Source of the DNA: Marinobacter salexigens
GTDB lineage: Bacteria; Pseudomonadota; Gammaproteobacteria; Pseudomonadales; Oleiphilaceae
Assembly: GCF_018860765.1 (NCBI RefSeq)
Contig: NZ_JAHKPV010000021.1
Span: 365,845-429,844 of the forward strand
Length of the DNA stretch: 64,000 nt
Direction of reading: 5' to 3'
The notes under the pieces are model-generated. The model had not been told where the DNA came from, did no database searches, and worked only from the letters and a program-made list of their open reading frames with translations. A program made the translations under genes and the position numbers. Positions 54,416 to 64,000 of this stretch are shown piece by piece. How positions within the stretch are numbered: the stretch's first letter is position 1; each line of letters starts with the position of its first letter.

Positions 54416-55444
54416 TCAGTGTGTTGGCTCCGGCGGCGCTAGCCCCTCAGAAAAGTGCATCACGCGCTGATCATCAATAATGATTGCATCAACACCCGGC
54501 AGTTTTTCAATCATCTCCAAGCCCTTTTCCGGCCCGAGAACAAAAACAGCCGTAGACAGTCCATCCGTTGTGAGCGCACCCGAGCCAATGATAGTCACGC
54601 TCTGGACGCCGCGCACGGACTTCCCCGTGCCGGGAGAGAGAATATGATGCACCCGTTCGCCTTGCTCATTGATGAAAAACCGCTCGTAATCGCCGGAAGT
54701 GGAAATGGCAAGGTTCGCAAGAGGTAACACCACCGCGTTGCGTTTCTCTGAACGAGGGTCGCGAACCCCCACCAACCAAGGCCGGCCACGTTTGTCTCCA
54801 AGCAGCCGGAGATCTCCGCCAGCGCTAAGCCGAGCATGCTGAACCCCAGCACGCACCAGTTGCTCAATCCCAAGGTCCACCGCATAGCCTTTTGCAATGC
54901 CTCCTAAATCAACCAACAGGCCTTTTTGCCGAAACCTAACCGTGCGTTCGGCTTCATCCAAAACAACATCCTGATAGTTGATATGGCTAAGCCTTGCCTG
55001 AATATCGTCTTCCGACGGTTGCTGATGCTCACGGTAATCATAAAGATAACCAACGGAGCCAAAGCTGATATCGAATGCCCCGCCACTGAGCTCGGCTACG
55101 TCTTCAGCTCTTTTCAGTACCCGAAAAAGACCGGCGCTTACTTGCACCGGTTGCTCTGCAGCTTGACGGTTAACAACGGAGAGTTCGGAATCCTCCCGGT
55201 AACGGCTCATATCCCTATCTACTTGATGAAAGACCGCCAGCACATCTTCAGCAATTGCATCTGCGACACCCTGATCAGAAAACCAGAATTCCAACTCCAC
55301 CGGCGTTGTCATGGCGATATCTGTATATCGAAACCACTGGGCATACGATGTAACAGGCAGCAGCAAACCAAGCAGGATAAGCGCAGAGAGAAACGCGCCA
55401 GACAGTCGGCGAATCTGGAGGAGAAAAAAAGTAGTGACTGACAT
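54416..55444 (-). CDS. apbE: FAD:protein FMN transferase
   Basis: A 342-residue exported enzyme that attaches FMN covalently to Thr/Ser of target proteins in the periplasm. Signal peptide about 1-35; family blocks AMTTPVELEFWF, VDLGGIAKGYAVD, SAGGDLRLLG and the metal-site region GALTTDGLSTAVFVLG are all intact. The usual Rnf/Nqr substrates are not encoded nearby, and no clear SGAT-type acceptor was seen in neighbouring proteins. It overlaps ogt by one base (TAATG), so it is expressed with ogt, although its likely partners are the redox genes next door. Confidence 0.94.
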   Translation of the reverse strand: MSVTTFFLLQIRRLSGAFLSALILLGLLLPVTSYAQWFRYTDIAMTTPVELEFWFSDQGVADAIAEDVLAVFHQVDRDMSRYREDSELSVVNRQAAEQPVQVSAGLFRVLKRAEDVAELSGGAFDISFGSVGYLYDYREHQQPSEDDIQARLSHINYQDVVLDEAERTVRFRQKGLLVDLGGIAKGYAVDLGIEQLVRAGVQHARLSAGGDLRLLGDKRGRPWLVGVRDPRSEKRNAVVLPLANLAISTSGDYERFFINEQGERVHHILSPGTGKSVRGVQSVTIIGSGALTTDGLSTAVFVLGPEKGLEMIEKLPGVDAIIIDDQRVMHFSEGLAPPEPTH

Positions 55445-55974
55445 TATCGTTCAGACAGTCCCTGCTCATGGCTAAGCACCGCTTGTTTGCGCTTAACACC
55501 CCAGCGATAGCCAGAAAGGCTGCCATCGCCACGCAGCACACGATGACATGGCACCACCACCGCAAGTGGATTGGCAGCGCAAGCTCCGGCTACTGCTCTT
55601 GATGCGCTAGGCATTCCCATGCGCCGTGCAATTTCGCCATATGTGGATGAACTGCCGGAAGGAATCTTCTGCAACGCTTGCCATACTTTGCACTGGAAAT
55701 CCGTACCACGGAGGTCAAGGTGAATATCGAGCGGTTTACGGCTATCAATCAGATAGCTCATCACTCTGGAAAACCACTCCGCGCGGGAATTATTTGCATG
55801 ATCAAAACGGGCATGGGGGAAGCGTCGAGCCAGATCTGCGACTAACTCTTCTACAGAATCACCCGGAAGAACAGCACATACTCCCTGTGATGTGCAGGCA
55901 ACTAGAATTTCACCGAGATAGCAGTGGCCAGTCTGCCAGATGATCGTTTCGTCCCGTGCATTCTTACCCGTCAT
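55444..55974 (-). CDS. ogt: Methylated-DNA-protein cysteine methyltransferase
   Basis: A 176-residue suicide repair protein that takes alkyl groups from O6-alkylguanine. The acceptor is Cys143 in VVPCHRVLRGDG. The helix-turn-helix segment with the Arg finger (STYGEIARRMGMPSASRAVAG) precedes it. Length fits Ogt and not the larger Ada. It is first of two genes with apbE. Confidence 0.94.
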   Translation of the reverse strand: MTGKNARDETIIWQTGHCYLGEILVACTSQGVCAVLPGDSVEELVADLARRFPHARFDHANNSRAEWFSRVMSYLIDSRKPLDIHLDLRGTDFQCKVWQALQKIPSGSSSTYGEIARRMGMPSASRAVAGACAANPLAVVVPCHRVLRGDGSLSGYRWGVKRKQAVLSHEQGLSER

Positions 55975-56216
55975 GGAAAGCTCCTCGATCTCGGTTCCCC
56001 GGTTGCTCCATCGCTCTCAACACCGGCAAATGCAGTATGACTCATGTAAGTGAGTGTGCAAACGTACAAATATTTACTCAAATTCCCACTTTTGTCTGAT
56101 TGCCGCACTCTGCCTCGAAAAAGAAACTAGCCCTCTGGCTAACAAACAAACTACAACAATTAGAGTACCGGCCCAAGTGACGATCACTTGGTCGTACCCT
56201 TCAGCTGGAGCCACTT

Positions 56217-57467
56217 ATGCTACCCGGAAAAGCCCTTTTAACCTTCTGTTTACTTCTGCTTTCGGCAAGTACCCTTGGCGCCGAAACACTAAAAATCGGC
56301 CTGAATTATCCACAAACTGGTCGATACAAAGATCAAGGGTTACAACAGCGGCTGGGTGCATTTTTGGCGGTAGATGAAATCAACAAAGCTGGCGGTGTTA
56401 TGGGGCAGCCTCTGGAATTGGTGATTCGTAACACCCGCGGAAAGCCCGCCCGAGGCGCAAGAAACACCGCTGAAATGATCGACAACGAAGGCGTTAAAAT
56501 GGTGCTTGGTGGCGTATCCAGCTCCGTAGCAATTGCTTCGGGAAACGCCGCCCGCGAGCGCGACCGGCTCTATTTTGGTACCCTTACCTATTCCAATGCA
56601 ACCACCGGAAGTGCTGCGCACACCCACATGTTCCGCGAACCTTACAATGCCTGGATGACGGCTAAGGTTCTCAGCCAGTACCTAAAACAAAACCATGGCG
56701 GTGAGGACTATTTCTATATTACTTCTGATTACACATGGGGCTGGTCGGTTGAGGAATCGGTGCGTAAATTTTCCGATACGGAAGACACAGAGCGCCACCC
56801 TGGTGTGAAAACTCCGTTCCCACGGGCTCTGGTAAACGACTTCCAGAATGCTCTAGAACAGGCCGACGCAAGCGATGCAAAAGTGCTTATGCTGGTACTG
56901 TTTGGGGATGACATGGTTCGCGCCCTCAACGTAGCTTACGAAATGGGCCTGACTAAAAAAATGCAGATTGTTGTCCCCAACCTTACTTTGGGCATGGCAA
57001 TTCAGGTTGGCCCAACCATCATGGAAGGTGTTGTTGGTGGTAGCCCATGGGTATGGAACGTCCCCTATGAGATGAACTATCCACGTGGTAAAGAATTTGT
57101 TGAAGCCTTCTCAAAGCGCTATGAAATGCGACCATCGACCGCCGCTGCTTCCGCCTACAGCATTGTCTACCAATACAAAAGCGCGGTAGAACGCGCCGGA
57201 ACAACCAATACCCGAGCATTGATTCGAGCCCTTGAAGGGCATAGGTACACGTTCCTGAAAGACGAACAGTATTGGCGTGACTTCGACCACCAAAACGTAC
57301 AGTCTGTTTATGTGGTTAAAGTGAAACCCCGTACGGCCATCATGGCCGACGAGTATGGTGCGGATTACTTCAGCATCATCGGCTCTATGTCTGGCGATAA
57401 CGCCGCACAAACCCGCGAAGAATGGGAGGCTCGTCGCAGGGAGGCTGGAAAGCCAGTGACGTTGTGA
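56217..57467 (+). CDS. Periplasmic binding protein, branched-chain amino acid/amide type
   Basis: A 416-residue exported type I solute-binding protein (Peripla_BP_6). Signal peptide about 1-21; the mature start LKIGLNYPQTGRYKDQG and the stretch AFLAVDEINKAGGVMGQPLE are typical of LivK/UrtA/AmiC-like proteins. No permease or ATPase gene is adjacent, so it may serve a distant transporter or a sensor. A GGAG ribosome site lies about seven bases upstream. The ligand is not predictable. Confidence 0.88.
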   Translation: MLPGKALLTFCLLLLSASTLGAETLKIGLNYPQTGRYKDQGLQQRLGAFLAVDEINKAGGVMGQPLELVIRNTRGKPARGARNTAEMIDNEGVKMVLGGVSSSVAIASGNAARERDRLYFGTLTYSNATTGSAAHTHMFREPYNAWMTAKVLSQYLKQNHGGEDYFYITSDYTWGWSVEESVRKFSDTEDTERHPGVKTPFPRALVNDFQNALEQADASDAKVLMLVLFGDDMVRALNVAYEMGLTKKMQIVVPNLTLGMAIQVGPTIMEGVVGGSPWVWNVPYEMNYPRGKEFVEAFSKRYEMRPSTAAASAYSIVYQYKSAVERAGTTNTRALIRALEGHRYTFLKDEQYWRDFDHQNVQSVYVVKVKPRTAIMADEYGADYFSIIGSMSGDNAAQTREEWEARRREAGKPVTL

Positions 57468-57493
57468 GCTCGCCAGCTCTTGCGGAGCAATTA

Positions 57494-59164
57494 TTAGAAC
57501 AGATAGTCCGTTGTCAGAGTGCGCGAGTGGCGACCGCGCACAATACCCGTTACGAGATCTCGGTTCCGCTCGCTAGATTTGGTCGATACCGTTGTACGAA
57601 TTGAAAAGACCCTCAATGCATCAGAAACTGAAAGCGTTCCTTCGGCCGAATCTTTTCGCCCGTTGAACGGCAAAGTGTCTGGTCCTCGCTGGCACTGGCC
57701 ATTCAGATTGATCCGCCCGACTTGATTCGCCAGAATATCAATGAGGCCGCCCATAGTCTCCGGATCGGTACCAAAAATGCTGAGCTGCTGGCCAAACTCG
57801 GAATCCCTTACGTGGCGGATAGCTTCCGCCTCATTCCGAAACGCTACCACAGGAATAACCGGCCCAAACTGCTCCTCACTGTATATGCGCATGCTTGTGG
57901 TTACTGGATAAAGGAGCGCAGGATGAAAATAGGTGCCGTTTGCCTGCCCTCCCCCTTCATTAACTATGGCGGCTCCATTCGTCTCCGCATCCTTCACTAA
58001 CTCACGGAGATAGGCTACCTTTCCCGGTTCAGGCAAGGGAGTCAACGCTACGTTTTTATCCCAGGGCATTCCCGCCACTAGGTTGTTTACAGCTACCGAA
58101 AACCGCGACACGAACTCTTCAGCCAGAGATTCATGCACCAGCAGCAGTTTCAGTGCAGTACAGCGCTGTCCGTTAAAGGAAAGTGCTCCTGCAACGCATT
58201 CACTCACTGCAAGATCTAGATCCGCGTCCGCCAGCACAATGGCGGGATTGTTGGCATCGAGCCCCAGCACTGCTTTAAGCCGATGCGGTTTTGGATGCAT
58301 CTGTTTCAGCGCAGAGGCGCCTTTATGGGTGCCAATAAATGCAAACATATCGACGTGACCGCTTTTCATCAGCGGACCTACGGTATCCCGGCCCCGACCA
58401 AAAATTACGTTGATCACCCCGGGCGGAAAAGAATTCCGAAACGCTTCCAGCAATGGGGCTATCAAAAGCACACCGTATTTGGCAGGTTTGAACACCACGG
58501 TGTTCCCCATAATCAAGGCAGGAATAAGCGTGGTGAACGTCTCATTCAGTGGATAGTTGTAGGGGCCCATGCAAAGCGCTACACCAACGGGCAATCTACG
58601 GGTCTGGGCTACAACGCCACCAACCGTTTCGAATCGCGACGATCGACGGTCTAGGACCTTGAGCTCATGGATAGTATCGCTGATATAATCGGCGGTTCTG
58701 TCGAACTCTTTACAGGCATCGTTATAGGTTTTTCCGATTTCCCACATCAACAGTTCAACGACCGCTTCTCGGTGGCTTCGCATCTCGGCCAAAAACTGTT
58801 CTACGTGTTCAATCCGCCGGGCAACCGAGAAACTGGGCCAGTCGCCTCTGCCTTGACCGTAGGCGTTGACTGCAGCGTCCAGAGCCTGCAGGGCAGCTTT
58901 TCCATTCATTAGGGGTGTCTTACCAATAACTAATGGCTGGGGGTCAGAGCCGTCTTCTGTTTTCTTGCAAATAGGGCTGAGCACCTCTGCGAATGGTCCT
59001 CGCCAATCCCGAAGTTCGCCAGCAATGAGTGCATGGTTTATTGATAACCCGCCCTCACGTATGAGCTTATCGGGAATGCCTTTCTCGTCCGGAAAAAAGT
59101 CCGGGTTGCTCCAGCCAGGCGCATGCTCATTACTGTCTGGCCCCAGTGTTTTTGTTGATTGCAT
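57494..59164 (-). CDS. gapN: NADP-dependent glyceraldehyde-3-phosphate dehydrogenase-like aldehyde dehydrogenase
   Basis: A 556-residue aldehyde dehydrogenase of the non-phosphorylating GAPDH type, which would take glyceraldehyde-3-phosphate straight to 3-phosphoglycerate with NADP. The nucleophile is Cys335 in NGQRCTALK. Cofactor motifs are PYNYPLNETF and NTVVFKPAKYG. The general-base position, normally Glu in LELGGK of aldehyde dehydrogenases, reads GLDANNPAIV, with Asp. It is longer than the usual 480-500 because of an N-terminal extension of about 70 residues. It follows tpiA by 11 bases in an eno-tpiA-gapN unit, which supports a glycolytic role. Confidence 0.85.
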   Translation of the reverse strand: MQSTKTLGPDSNEHAPGWSNPDFFPDEKGIPDKLIREGGLSINHALIAGELRDWRGPFAEVLSPICKKTEDGSDPQPLVIGKTPLMNGKAALQALDAAVNAYGQGRGDWPSFSVARRIEHVEQFLAEMRSHREAVVELLMWEIGKTYNDACKEFDRTADYISDTIHELKVLDRRSSRFETVGGVVAQTRRLPVGVALCMGPYNYPLNETFTTLIPALIMGNTVVFKPAKYGVLLIAPLLEAFRNSFPPGVINVIFGRGRDTVGPLMKSGHVDMFAFIGTHKGASALKQMHPKPHRLKAVLGLDANNPAIVLADADLDLAVSECVAGALSFNGQRCTALKLLLVHESLAEEFVSRFSVAVNNLVAGMPWDKNVALTPLPEPGKVAYLRELVKDAETNGAAIVNEGGGQANGTYFHPALLYPVTTSMRIYSEEQFGPVIPVVAFRNEAEAIRHVRDSEFGQQLSIFGTDPETMGGLIDILANQVGRINLNGQCQRGPDTLPFNGRKDSAEGTLSVSDALRVFSIRTTVSTKSSERNRDLVTGIVRGRHSRTLTTDYLF

Positions 59165-59175
59165 TACTGTCTCCG

Positions 59176-59982
59176 TTAGTGGGTTTCGTAATCGTCTGCC
59201 AGCAACCCGTAGGCCTCTGCCAGTGCTCCAGCTATGGCTCCAAAACCTTTGGAATGCAGTGAGGCACCGCCTATCAGGCCACCATCGACATCAGACAGGC
59301 TAAAGAGGTCAATAGCGTTTTTGGGCTTAACGCTGCCGCCATAAATGATCCGCAAATCCTCGCTGATATCCTGCGAAGCTTCTGACGCATCACAGCCAAC
59401 AAAGCTCCTGATATCCTGATGAACTATTGAAACTTGCTCAGGAGTGGCCGTTCTCCCTGTGCCAATTGCCCATACAGGCTCGTAAGCAACAACACCTTTT
59501 GTCAGCGACGACAGGCCTACCTCGTTAATCACAGCCTGTATCTGTTTTGCCACCACGTTGGATGTCTGGTCGGCTTCCCGCTCCTCCAACGATTCGCCAA
59601 CACAAAGCACGGGAGTCAGCCCAACACTCATCGCCGCCCGGAATTTGGCAGCGACGTCCTGATTTGTTTCACCGTATAGCGTTCTTCGTTCAGAGTGGCC
59701 AACAAGCACATAGCGACACCCCAGTTCCTGAAGCATGGCTACGCTGACCTCTCCTGTATGGGCGCCGGATACGAAAGCAGATGCATTCTGAGCGCCTAGT
59801 GCAACGCCCGTAGAGCCAAGCAAATCTCTCACTTGAAATAGATATGGCAGTGGAGGACAAACACCCAGCTCTAAAGAATCACGGAAGGCGCGCAGTCGTG
59901 GTAACAACCTCATCACTAAAGCCTCGTTGGCCTGAAGGCTGCCGTTCATCTTCCAGTTTCCAATTAATAACGGTTTTCTCAT
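59176..59982 (-). CDS. tpiA: Triosephosphate isomerase
   Basis: A 268-residue TIM-barrel enzyme interconverting dihydroxyacetone phosphate and glyceraldehyde-3-phosphate. N-terminal Lys in IGNWKMNGS; catalytic His in VLVGHSERRTLYGE; catalytic Glu in VVAYEPVWAIGTGRTA; phosphate loop IIYGGSVKPKN. It is the middle gene of eno-tpiA-gapN. Another tpiA near the secG/nusA region is expected in such genomes, so this may be a second copy. Confidence 0.95.
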   Translation of the reverse strand: MRKPLLIGNWKMNGSLQANEALVMRLLPRLRAFRDSLELGVCPPLPYLFQVRDLLGSTGVALGAQNASAFVSGAHTGEVSVAMLQELGCRYVLVGHSERRTLYGETNQDVAAKFRAAMSVGLTPVLCVGESLEEREADQTSNVVAKQIQAVINEVGLSSLTKGVVAYEPVWAIGTGRTATPEQVSIVHQDIRSFVGCDASEASQDISEDLRIIYGGSVKPKNAIDLFSLSDVDGGLIGGASLHSKGFGAIAGALAEAYGLLADDYETH

Positions 59983-60008
59983 GATTTTTCTCGTGACAAG
60001 AGCGATGT

Positions 60009-61370
<1,362 letters not shown>

Positions 61371-61416
61371 TCAATGTTTGTAAACGAAAACCTTTAGGCA
61401 AAAAAAGAAGGTGAGC

Positions 61417-61442
61417 AAATTCTTTTAGACAAAAAAGAATTT
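61417..61442. promoter_or_regulatory. AT-rich inverted repeat upstream of eno
   Basis: AAATTCTTTT and AAAAGAATTT form perfect 10-base arms around a 6-base loop, between the chemoreceptor stop and the eno start. The element TTTAG(G/A)CAAAAAA(A)GAA occurs twice nearby (from about 61392 and 61424). It could be an operator for the eno unit or a weak terminator for the chemoreceptor gene. Confidence 0.4.
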
Positions 61443-61460
61443 CGCTAACCTTCAGTCTAA

Positions 61461-63467
61461 CTATCGAACGTGAAAGCGTCCTGCCAGAGCTTCAATATCG
61501 GTCACAGATAACTCTAGGCGCTCACAGGTGCTAACCAATTCGTCAACTTGCTCAAGACTGACCGTGGTAGAAGCACTGATATCATTAACCTGACGAGCAA
61601 CTGACTGACTGACATCCTCTTGCTCATCCATACCATGACGGATCTGGTCGGCCCCCTGATGGATTTGAGCCATGGCACAACGAATTTTTTCAGCACCCCC
61701 GGATACGCCAGCCATGAGTGTTCTCACCGCCTCCAATTGAGAGAAGCTACTATTCATTGAACTCACAGACTCTGTTGCTTCTGCCTGAAGTCGCTCTACC
61801 AGAGTGCGTATGGTGTCTGTGCTGTCCGTGGTTTTTTGGGCAAGACTTCGCACCTCATCAGCAACCACTGCAAATCCGCGCCCAGCTTCTCCTGCCCGCG
61901 CAGACTCTATTGCTGCATTAAGTGCCAGCAAATTCGTCTGATTGGCAATATCATCAATCGTTGCGGTAATGCGTTCAATATCAAACGAGGCTTTCTCAAG
62001 TTGCTGGAGTTTCCCTGCGGTGTGCTCCGCCTGCGTTTCTAAACCAGCAACACATCGATTTCCATGCTCGGCGGCTTCAAGGTTTTCCTCAACTTGCCGG
62101 TTGATTTCACCCACCAAACCATGGGTTTCCCGCACCGAACCCGCGACTTCACGGGCAGACGCTTCCATTTGAGTCATCGCCGCGGCTATCGCACCAAGCT
62201 CATCGGATTGACCGCGAATTCGCTCATTAAAATCTCTCGCAAATATGGCGTTCCCTGAAGCAATAACCGCAATATCAGCACCCGCCTGTTGTAAGCTCCC
62301 AAGAACCGTTGCCATAGCATCGGACAATTGGTTAACAGAAGCTTTGAGAACAACAAATTCGCCCTGTGCATCAAACTCAAGGTGCTGCGAATAGTCTCCC
62401 TTTGCCATCCTAGCCAAATGCTCAAGCGTTGCTTTTAGAGGTCGGCTGATCATTTTCCCCAACCACAACGAGGTAGCTACAGCTATAAGAATAACGAGCG
62501 GTAGCAACCAATACACGAGCTGCTCTGATCGCCTAGCCATTGCATCTAGGGAGTAAACCGCTTCGATTGTTCTATCCGAAACGGCGGCGCTCATCTCGTC
62601 TAGATGAGCAGCCAGAGAGCCCAGATCGCGCTCTAGTGCACCAGAAGTTTTATCAAGCTTTGTTCGATTCTGCCTGTACATCAAATACTGATTGATAATC
62701 CCATCCTGTTGGTTTACTGCAGCCATAAAGGTGCTTATCAAAGGCGGGAGGCCTTCAAGCCTTGGAACTTCCGCAACCAGAGCGTCGATATCCGGCTCGA
62801 TCATTTGCGTATTAAACTTCAAATTCTCGACAACGTCTTCAAGCTTCTGCGCGTCTTCGGTGCTAACCATTTGCATAATTAACAGCTCAATATTGCCCAA
62901 GCTTTCCATAACCGTTGTGAACAAGTCGCGAATATAAATGTCATCGCCCGCTGGCTCTGTACCTTCGCGAACCAGAAGCCGTTTCATCTCTGCGTTGTTG
63001 GCAAGGAATACCGATAAGCCCTCGTTAACAACTTCAGTTGTGGCCAGCACGGAAGATTTGTACTCGCCAAGCTGTTCCGCAGATGCCTCAAGATCTGTAA
63101 TGCTGTCGATAATATCTTTGTTTCCGGCCTGAACTGCGGGAAATGCTTCTAAGCGCTCAAAGCCTGAAACCCGGCTTGCGCCCGCGTGCATCTCATCAAT
63201 TGTCTCTTTTAAGAGTGATTGTCTGGAAAGAAGCGTCTCAGAGTCGTCGGCCGACAACACAGAGAGGGCCTGTTTTCCAGCCTCTGAGCGATTTGTCTGA
63301 ATCTCTTGAACTAATTCCCCAAGAGGAAAATAGTCGAGTGTGAGTTCATGAGTGGTGTCGGAAAAAGCAGTCATCATGTAAATATTAAACACGCCCCAGC
63401 AAGCGATAATCACGCAAAGTAGGGCAAAACCAGCATATAAGCGGTGAATAATAGAAACCTTGTTCAT
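61461..63467 (-). CDS. Methyl-accepting chemotaxis protein
   Basis: A 668-residue chemoreceptor. One membrane helix (about 10-32) is followed by a periplasmic helical sensor region of roughly 280 residues, a second helix (about 318-338, [20 protein letters not shown]), a HAMP domain (about 340-395) and the cytoplasmic signalling domain with the hairpin tip [20 protein letters not shown] and [17 protein letters not shown]. The C-terminus ends at RFHVR with no NWETF-like CheR/CheB docking pentapeptide. ATG 63467 follows AAGGTG; ATG 63482 is also in frame. The ligand is unknown; neighbouring sugar-transport and glycolysis genes hint at carbon sensing. Confidence 0.92.
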   Translation of the reverse strand: MNKVSIIHRLYAGFALLCVIIACWGVFNIYMMTAFSDTTHELTLDYFPLGELVQEIQTNRSEAGKQALSVLSADDSETLLSRQSLLKETIDEMHAGASRVSGFERLEAFPAVQAGNKDIIDSITDLEASAEQLGEYKSSVLATTEVVNEGLSVFLANNAEMKRLLVREGTEPAGDDIYIRDLFTTVMESLGNIELLIMQMVSTEDAQKLEDVVENLKFNTQMIEPDIDALVAEVPRLEGLPPLISTFMAAVNQQDGIINQYLMYRQNRTKLDKTSGALERDLGSLAAHLDEMSAAVSDRTIEAVYSLDAMARRSEQLVYWLLPLVILIAVATSLWLGKMISRPLKATLEHLARMAKGDYSQHLEFDAQGEFVVLKASVNQLSDAMATVLGSLQQAGADIAVIASGNAIFARDFNERIRGQSDELGAIAAAMTQMEASAREVAGSVRETHGLVGEINRQVEENLEAAEHGNRCVAGLETQAEHTAGKLQQLEKASFDIERITATIDDIANQTNLLALNAAIESARAGEAGRGFAVVADEVRSLAQKTTDSTDTIRTLVERLQAEATESVSSMNSSFSQLEAVRTLMAGVSGGAEKIRCAMAQIHQGADQIRHGMDEQEDVSQSVARQVNDISASTTVSLEQVDELVSTCERLELSVTDIEALAGRFHVR

Positions 63468-63542
63468 CTCTGACACCTTCATCACTCGTTCACTACTGAG
63501 TGAACACCATTGAACAGGAAAACCCAACAAGGCTAAGTGACG

Positions 63543-63580
63543 ATGCCCACCGCAACAAAGAAGATTCTTGCGATGGGCAT
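63543..63580 (-). terminator. Hairpin after the sugar-binding protein gene
   Basis: ATGCCCACCGCAA and TTGCGATGGGCAT pair with one mismatch around a 12-base loop, directly downstream of the binding-protein stop in the leftward direction. There is no T run after the stem. It is a terminator candidate or an mRNA 3'-end stabiliser. Confidence 0.45.
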
Positions 63581-63593
63581 TTCACGTTAGAGA

Positions 63594-64000
63594 TTAGCTT
63601 TCGCGCTCATCTTCCCATGTTTTAATGAGGTCGTCATAAGACACGGTTTTGCCCTGAACTTTCTCATTAGACAGTTTCGGCTTAGGTGCGCCTGGCTGAT
63701 CAAACCAGTATTGCGGGTCGCGAGGCTCGTTCAATTTTGGTGCACAAGTGGCCAAAATATTGGCTCTCTCAAGACGCTCCATAACCCGATCCTGTGCCTT
63801 TGCTAGGCCATCAAGGGCTTCCTGAGCAGTGGCTTCTCCACTAGCGGCCTGAGCAACGTACTGCCACCAAAGCTGAGCCATTTTCGGATAATCAGGGATA
63901 TTGGTGCCTGTAGGCGTCCATTGGACACGCGCAGGGCTTCGGTAAAACTCAACCAAACCACCCAATTTCGGTGCCATCTCGGTCATGACATCGGAATTGA
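63594..64000 (-). CDS. Sugar/glycerol-type ABC transporter binding protein, C-terminal part
   Basis: The last 135 or so residues of an extracellular solute-binding protein of family 1; the gene begins beyond the right edge and stays open to base 64000. The visible part (MAPKLGGLVEFYRSPARVQW, GTNIPDYPKMAQLWWQYVA, YWFDQPGAPKPKL) resembles the C-terminal region of carbohydrate or glycerol (GlpV-like) binding proteins. An internal ATG at 63986 is not the true start. Its transporter genes should lie outside the window. Confidence 0.75.
   Translation of the reverse strand, partial: NSDVMTEMAPKLGGLVEFYRSPARVQWTPTGTNIPDYPKMAQLWWQYVAQAASGEATAQEALDGLAKAQDRVMERLERANILATCAPKLNEPRDPQYWFDQPGAPKPKLSNEKVQGKTVSYDDLIKTWEDERES

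Noticed and set aside
54440..55440. Reading ApbE as part of the ogt repair unit only
   Set aside because: The one-base overlap shows co-expression with ogt, but the two have no functional link that I know of; proximity to extracytoplasmic redox genes is the more informative context.

Overview
The window reads as chromosome of a marine gammaproteobacterium, most likely Marinobacter or a close relative. This rests on recognition of protein sequences (lldR/lldD/dld, epmC-rhlB-pdxB, ccoNOQP-GHIS, phasin-phaC, and a gapN-tpiA-eno set) and not on any search. Coding density is high. No rRNA, tRNA, CRISPR array or insertion sequence was recognised.

Layout. 1-2663: lactate utilisation (partial FAD/Fe-S D-lactate dehydrogenase, lldD, divergent lldR with two perfect operator palindromes). 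2705-4065: an AT-rich islet with a GH24 (T4-type) lysozyme and a lipoprotein, possibly an effector/immunity-like pair. 4421-13909: housekeeping genes (alaA, pdxB, rhlB, epmC, dsbD, tusA, an ABM-fold protein, a GGDEF protein). 14152-22789: cbb3 oxidase structural and assembly genes with a SafE-like membrane protein. 22826-26202: ttcA, a TetR regulator, a DnaJ-related protein and a polysaccharide deacetylase. 26210-30773: a leftward four-gene envelope operon (C39 peptidase, FapF-like barrel, FadL-like barrel, MalM-like lipoprotein). 31257-33386: phasin and class I PHA synthase.

33459-55444 is the most unusual part. A leftward 15-gene run (48833 down to 33459) encodes, in order of transcription, a beta-propeller cytochrome c lipoprotein resembling the hydrazine synthase alpha-subunit middle domain, two small outer-membrane barrels, a TlpA-type thioredoxin, DUF4266 and DUF3570 proteins, a small periplasmic protein, a TPR/coiled-coil protein, a roughly 990-residue TPR lipoprotein, a small TPR lipoprotein, a 99-residue exported protein, ExbB, two ExbDs and a TonB/AgmX-like protein. 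Divergent from it lies a rightward trio: an exported mono-CxxCH protein, a LamG lipoprotein with two CxxCH motifs, and a Tat-exported DUF1501-like protein. ApbE (FAD:protein FMN transferase) faces the trio. My inference is a proton-motive-force-coupled trans-envelope machine, built like the Myxococcus Agl-Glt/Nfs family, joined to an extracytoplasmic redox module. I know of no characterised system with this composition.

55444-64000: ogt, an orphan periplasmic amino-acid/amide-type binding protein, a gapN-tpiA-eno glycolytic cluster, a chemoreceptor and the C-terminal part of a sugar ABC transporter binding protein cut by the right edge.
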